Assembly (NCBI GenBank): GCA_018262315.1
Contig: JAGSPS010000182.1
Span: 1-9,429, forward strand
Direction: 5' to 3'
Source: Deltaproteobacteria bacterium
GTDB taxonomy: Bacteria > Myxococcota_A > UBA9160 > PR03
Length of the DNA: 9,429 nt
Shown here: in pieces, positions 6,384-9,429 of the stretch
Numbering within the stretch: position 1 is the first letter of the stretch
Layout of the letters: the number at the start of each line of letters is the position of its first letter
The notes under the pieces: model-generated
What the model saw: only the letters and a program-made list of their open reading frames with translations
What the model was told of the DNA's origin: nothing
Database searches by the model: none
Program-made: the position numbers and the translations under genes

Positions 6384-7415
6384 TCAGACGTTGAAGCGGA
6401 AGTTCACCACGTCGCCGTCCTGGATGACGTACGACTTGCCTTCGACGCGCAGCTTGCCGGCGTCGCGACAGCTGGCTTCCGAGCCGAGTTCGACGAGGTC
6501 CTGCCACGCCACCACTTCGGCGCGGATGAAGCCGCGCTCGATGTCGGAATGGATCTTGCCGGCTGCGCGCGGCGCCGGCGTGCCGCGCGGCACGGGCCAA
6601 GCGCGGCACTCGTCGGGGCCAGCGGTGAGCATCGAGATCAGGTCGAGCAGCTCGTAGGCGGCGCGGATGAAGCGGTTCTTCGCGGGCTCGCTCAGATCGA
6701 GCGAGGCGAGGAAGTCGGCCTGCTCGGACTCCGCCATTTGCGCGATGTCCATTTCGACGGCTCCCGAGAGCACGACGAGCCCCAGCCCGCGAGCGCGCGC
6801 CGCCGCGACGACGTCTTCCGCGGGCGGCTTCGAGACGTCGCCCTCGCCGACGTTGAGCACCAGCAGCAGCGGCTTCTGCGTGAGAAATGTGTAGCCCGCG
6901 ATCGCCTTGCGCTCTTCGGACGAAAGCTCGAGTTCGCGAATCGCCTGTTCCGACTCGAGGGTGTTCTTCAGACGCTCGAGCAGCGGCAGCTCGACCTTGC
7001 CGGCCGGATCCTTCGCGAGCTTCTTCATGCGCGACTCGATGATCTCGAGGTCGGCGAGGATCGTCTCGGTCGCGAGTCCGGTGATCTCAGCGAGCGCGTC
7101 GGGCGCCTCGCCCGCTGCGTCCGGGAAGGCGCGCACCACCTGGCAGAGCGCGTCGAGCGGGCGCATTGCGTTCAGCACGCCACGGTCCACCCCTTCGCCG
7201 TGACCGCCCGCTAGATCGGTGAACGCGATCTCGGCGTAGGTCTTCTTCTTCGGGCTGTACAGCTTCGCGAGCGCATCGACGCGCGCGTCGGGCACCTTCA
7301 CCACACCGAGTCGCGCCTTGTCGCCCGCGCCGCGCGCCTCGACCGCCAGACCGGTGAGCGCGCCGAACACGGTGCTCTTTCCCGCCCCGGGGTAGCCGAC
7401 GAGTCCGATCTTCAT
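6384..7415 (-). CDS. YchF-like GTPase/ATPase with DUF933 (TGS-like) C-terminal domain
   Basis: Obg-family P-loop NTPase of the YchF branch, proteins that associate with ribosomes and are linked to stress responses; some bind ATP in preference to GTP. The 343-residue product has Walker A GYPGAGKST (7-15), G3 as DLAG (67-70), and NVGE (188-191) at the G4 position, where YchF proteins carry NxxE in place of NKxD. A charged helical segment (about 105-170) separates the G motifs. The C-terminus is a clear DUF933/TGS domain: TAGPDECRAW, GTPAPRAAGKIHSDIERGFIRAE, then SYVIQDGDVVNFRFNV. The P-loop GYPGAGKST differs from canonical YchF GLPNVGKST and the switch region after DLAG is shorter, so this is a divergent subfamily rather than textbook ychF. 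The start is ATG 7415, 12 bases after the CHAD stop, with no strong Shine-Dalgarno, suggesting co-transcription and re-initiation. Confidence 0.88.
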   Translation of the reverse strand: MKIGLVGYPGAGKSTVFGALTGLAVEARGAGDKARLGVVKVPDARVDALAKLYSPKKKTYAEIAFTDLAGGHGEGVDRGVLNAMRPLDALCQVVRAFPDAAGEAPDALAEITGLATETILADLEIIESRMKKLAKDPAGKVELPLLERLKNTLESEQAIRELELSSEERKAIAGYTFLTQKPLLLVLNVGEGDVSKPPAEDVVAAARARGLGLVVLSGAVEMDIAQMAESEQADFLASLDLSEPAKNRFIRAAYELLDLISMLTAGPDECRAWPVPRGTPAPRAAGKIHSDIERGFIRAEVVAWQDLVELGSEASCRDAGKLRVEGKSYVIQDGDVVNFRFNV

Positions 7416-7427
7416 GCAGCGCGGAAC

Positions 7428-8987
7428 CTAACGTTTCGGCCAGAAGCGGCCCACGCTCTCGAAGCGCTCCCAGAGTCCGGGCAGCGCCCCGATCTCGTGA
7501 TTCGCGGCGTGGGCGGCCCAGCCCGCGAGGAAGCCGGCGGCGCGCAGCAGATCGGGGCCCGCGCCGAGCTTTTCCGCGAGCTGTCCCGCGACGCGCTCGG
7601 CGACGAGCGCGTCGTTCGCGACGCCCATCGCGTCCTGCAGCACGGCGAGACGGCGCGCGTAGCGATTCGCCTGCTTTCCGGGAAACAGGCTCGACGTGAA
7701 CTCCGCCGCGTAACGCAGCTTCTTCAGCTGGATGCGGAGCTGGTGGCGCCGCTCGGGCGGCGCCGCGGCCAGATTGCGCGCGAACTTGCGCGCCTTGCGG
7801 TGCCGACGCTCGAGACGCAGCGCCGCGTAGTCACGCGCCGGTAGGAAGAGCGACGCCGACGCAGCCGAGAGGGGCTGATCGCGCCACGCACCCCGCGCGA
7901 GCCAGCGCCGCACTTCGAGCAGCAGCCGCGGGTAGCGACCCGAGCGAAGCGCCTCGCGCACCTGTTCGTAGTGCGCAGCGCGCTGCGTGCGCACCTCATC
8001 GTCGAAACGCGCGAGCGCGGCGTCGCCGGCGCGCGCGCAAAGCGCCGGCGCGAGCCATTCGCCGGCGAAGACGTCGAGGTCGCGCGCGGGACCGAGTGCG
8101 GCGCCGAGCCAGACGAGCGGTTCGCGCAGCGCCAACTGCTGTCGCGCGGGCAGCACCGGTCCGAAGAACGCCAGCGCCGAACGCAGTCGCCGCAGACCGA
8201 CACGCAACTGGTGGACGCCTTCGGGATCGACGCCGAGGACGGCCGCGTCTTCGTTGTCGCCGATCTGACGCAGGCAGCCGGAGACTACCGCGACGATCAG
8301 CTCTTCGAGCGTCGCGTCGGGCGACACTTCAACAGCGTCGGCCCTGTGCGGCCGGGCGCCGTCGCCGAGCAGGAGTCCGCACGCGCGCTCGGCCGGGTGC
8401 GCTGCGGCCGGCCGCAGCGGCAGCGCTTCGAGCAGTTCGAGCGCGAGCTGCGCGGGATAGCCGGGATCGCCGGCGCGCGCCGTGAGCGCGAGGCTGCAGA
8501 CGGGGACGGGCCCACGCGCCGTGCGCAGCTCGCCCACTTCGAGGGCGAAGCCGATCTCGTTGTCGTCCTCGCGCAACAGGCGGGTCTCGCGGGCGATCTC
8601 CATCTCGAAGGCGGGCGCGAGCGGTCGTCCCGCGACGTGGGCGACGACCAGCGCCCGCAGCTCCGAGTCCGGAATGCGCGTGAGGTCGGGCGCGTCGCTC
8701 GCGAGCACCGTGTCGACCGGCGCGGGCTGGCCGGCACGTGCGTCGGCCAGTCGCGACGCGGTTTGCACGGCCACACGACCGACGCGTCGCACGCACAGCG
8801 TGAGATCGGCGCGCGCGAGCGCAAGGTCGGGCGTGTCGAAGTAGACGGCACGCTCGCGGCTGCGACGCGGGCGTCCCTGCGTCAGCGCAGCGAGCAACGG
8901 GTGGCGTCGCAGGCGCGGGATCGCCTCGGCCGCGAGCGTCAGCTCGAGTGCGGCGGAAGGCGGGGTGGGGGGCGGGGCGGCGGCCAT
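7428..8987 (-). CDS. CYTH-like + CHAD domain protein with degenerate CYTH motif
   Basis: 519 residues from ATG 8987. Residues about 13-210 resemble a CYTH (triphosphate tunnel) domain: YFDTPDLALARADLTLCVRR (49-68), a QTASRL strand (75-80), EMEIARETRLL (128-138), and IGFALEVGELR (145-155). The signature ExExK strand is degenerate: ALELTL keeps Glu15 but has Ala13 and Thr17, so metal-dependent triphosphatase activity is doubtful. Residues about 225-515 are a CHAD domain, an all-helical, His/Arg-rich fold known to bind inorganic polyphosphate: EGVHQLRVGLRRLRS (256-270), RDLDVF (302-307), and a second copy of the motif, RRHQLRIQLKKLRY (413-426). A polyphosphate-binding role is inferred from the domain. 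Upstream codons stay open to 9191, but that stretch lies in the palindrome at 8988-9086 and lacks family similarity, so ATG 8987 is preferred. The ribosome-binding site is poor (GGAA, seven bases upstream). YchF follows after 12 bases. Confidence 0.88.
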   Translation of the reverse strand: MAAAPPPTPPSAALELTLAAEAIPRLRRHPLLAALTQGRPRRSRERAVYFDTPDLALARADLTLCVRRVGRVAVQTASRLADARAGQPAPVDTVLASDAPDLTRIPDSELRALVVAHVAGRPLAPAFEMEIARETRLLREDDNEIGFALEVGELRTARGPVPVCSLALTARAGDPGYPAQLALELLEALPLRPAAAHPAERACGLLLGDGARPHRADAVEVSPDATLEELIVAVVSGCLRQIGDNEDAAVLGVDPEGVHQLRVGLRRLRSALAFFGPVLPARQQLALREPLVWLGAALGPARDLDVFAGEWLAPALCARAGDAALARFDDEVRTQRAAHYEQVREALRSGRYPRLLLEVRRWLARGAWRDQPLSAASASLFLPARDYAALRLERRHRKARKFARNLAAAPPERRHQLRIQLKKLRYAAEFTSSLFPGKQANRYARRLAVLQDAMGVANDALVAERVAGQLAEKLGAGPDLLRAAGFLAGWAAHAANHEIGALPGLWERFESVGRFWPKR

Positions 8988-9086
8988 GGGACGGTTCCAG
9001 TGTGGACTTCTTGCGACCGTTGGGACAGCCCCGGCAGCGAGGTCTGTCCCCCGGATCCACAGCCAGTCCACCAGGAGGACCGTCCC
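8988..9086. repeat. About 99-bp nested palindrome abutting the CHAD gene start
   Basis: The outer ends read GGGACGGT inward from both sides (8988-8995 and 9086-9079), with TGTGGACT / GGTGGACT matching further in (9001-9008 against 9072-9065). An inner perfect stem GGGACAG / CTGTCCC (9022-9028 and 9044-9050) encloses 15 bases. Each arm thus carries two GGGAC headers about 34-36 bases apart. The element begins on the base next to the ATG of the CHAD gene (8985-8987), so it supplies that gene's whole immediate leader. On the plus strand the hairpin is followed by TTTT (9087-9090). It resembles REP/REPIN-type intergenic palindromes; no mobilising enzyme is visible here. Confidence 0.75.
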
Positions 9087-9118
9087 TTTTCTCCCCGAGT
9101 TGCGCGCGAATTGCAGGC

Positions 9119-9124
9119 TAGAAT
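9119..9124 (+). promoter_or_regulatory. Possible -10 element (TAGAAT) before the membrane methyltransferase
   Basis: TAGAAT, one base from the -10 consensus, ends 10 bases before ATG 9135. If it is a real -10, transcription would begin within a few bases of that ATG. The alternative reading is that the ATG inside TAGAATG (9123) is the start codon, with AGG five bases upstream. No convincing -35 is present at the usual spacing. Confidence 0.35.
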
Positions 9125-9134
9125 GCCGCGCACG

Positions 9135-9429
9135 ATGGCCGTCGACGCCCCGCCGGAGCTTCCGAGCAAGCGCAACCCGCTGTTCCGCCATCCGTTTCGG
9201 CGCAAGACGCTGAAGCCGCGGACCGGGGTCCTCTATGTGTTGGGAGTCGCGGCGCTCCTCGCAGCACGGCCCGAACTTCCGCTCTTCCTTCCCGGACTGG
9301 TGTTGGTCGCCGCCGGCCAGTCGCTGCGGCTGTGGGCGACGGGCTACCTGCTCAAGACGGACGAGCTGACGACCGCCGGTCCCTACGCCTACTTACGTCA
9401 CCCGCTCTACGTGGGATCGCTGCTGATGG
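9135..9429 (+). CDS. Isoprenylcysteine carboxyl methyltransferase family protein (ICMT/PEMT-like), 3' end outside window
   Basis: Integral-membrane SAM-dependent methyltransferase family; in bacteria the acceptor is usually unknown (phospholipid, isoprenoid or small molecule). The first 98 residues are present. A basic N-terminus (SKRNPLFRHPFRRKTLKPR) leads into a hydrophobic helix (about 31-44) and a second one (about 49-70), then LRLWATGYLLKTDELTTAGP and the family signature GPYAYLRHPLYVG (82-94), the start of the SAM-binding segment. The start could be ATG 9135 or, four codons earlier and in frame, ATG 9123. The latter has a minimal AGG Shine-Dalgarno but overlaps the putative -10. The gene is divergent from the CHAD gene, with the 99-bp palindrome between them. 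Confidence 0.87.
   Translation, partial: MAVDAPPELPSKRNPLFRHPFRRKTLKPRTGVLYVLGVAALLAARPELPLFLPGLVLVAAGQSLRLWATGYLLKTDELTTAGPYAYLRHPLYVGSLLM

Noticed and set aside
8988..9191. N-terminal extension of the CHAD protein to 9191
   Set aside because: The extra 68 residues are encoded by the palindrome and the neighbouring gene's promoter region, and show no similarity to CYTH or CHAD proteins. ATG 8987 puts the CYTH strand about 13 residues in, as expected.
1..9429. tRNA, rRNA, CRISPR array, toxin-antitoxin or phage-defence genes
   Set aside because: I looked on both strands for cloverleaf-like segments, regularly spaced repeats and known effector motifs and saw none; the only repeats are the palindromes and the 26-bp duplication described.

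Overview
The window is gene-dense, very GC-rich bacterial chromosome with a strong G/C preference at third codon positions. The gene types, the numerous imperfect intergenic palindromes and the divergent YchF-type GTPase fit a large-genome soil or sediment bacterium of the Myxococcota / former Deltaproteobacteria kind. That placement is inference; no rRNA or other marker gene is present. I see no tRNA, rRNA, CRISPR array, transposase gene or phage gene.

Layout. Positions 1-4149 lie on the minus strand. Reading in the direction of transcription they hold a secreted alpha/beta-hydrolase lipoprotein (4149-3196), a leader with two hairpins and a duplicated ribosome-binding region (3195-3100), a broken zinc-dependent alcohol dehydrogenase (3099-2115), the DNA glycosylase MutM (2086-1211), and an NFACT/RqcH-type ribosome-quality-control protein that overlaps mutM by 4 bases and runs off the left edge. 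A 58-base divergent region (4150-4207) separates these from a plus-strand pair: a SAM-dependent methyltransferase (4208-4987) and a cytochrome P450 of the CYP124/125/142-like type (5038-6285). The P450 converges on a minus-strand pair: a YchF/DUF933-like GTPase (7415-6384), preceded by a two-domain CYTH-like + CHAD protein (8987-7428). At the right edge a plus-strand membrane methyltransferase of the ICMT/PEMT type begins (9135 onward).

How the genes relate. MutM and NFACT are translationally linked housekeeping functions (oxidised-base repair, rescue of stalled 50S subunits). The methyltransferase and P450 are 50 bases apart and may be co-transcribed for lipid or secondary-metabolite tailoring. 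The CHAD protein and YchF are 12 bases apart and probably co-transcribed. No complete pathway is visible.

The least ordinary material is non-coding or degenerate. A 97-bp near-perfect palindrome exactly fills the gap between the P450 and ychF stop codons. A second palindrome of about 99 bp with nested arms sits directly against the start codon of the CHAD gene. A 26-bp tandem duplication has copied the ribosome-binding site of the dehydrogenase, and that gene has lost its GHE zinc-ligand segment and its frame. I found no convincing new multi-gene system.
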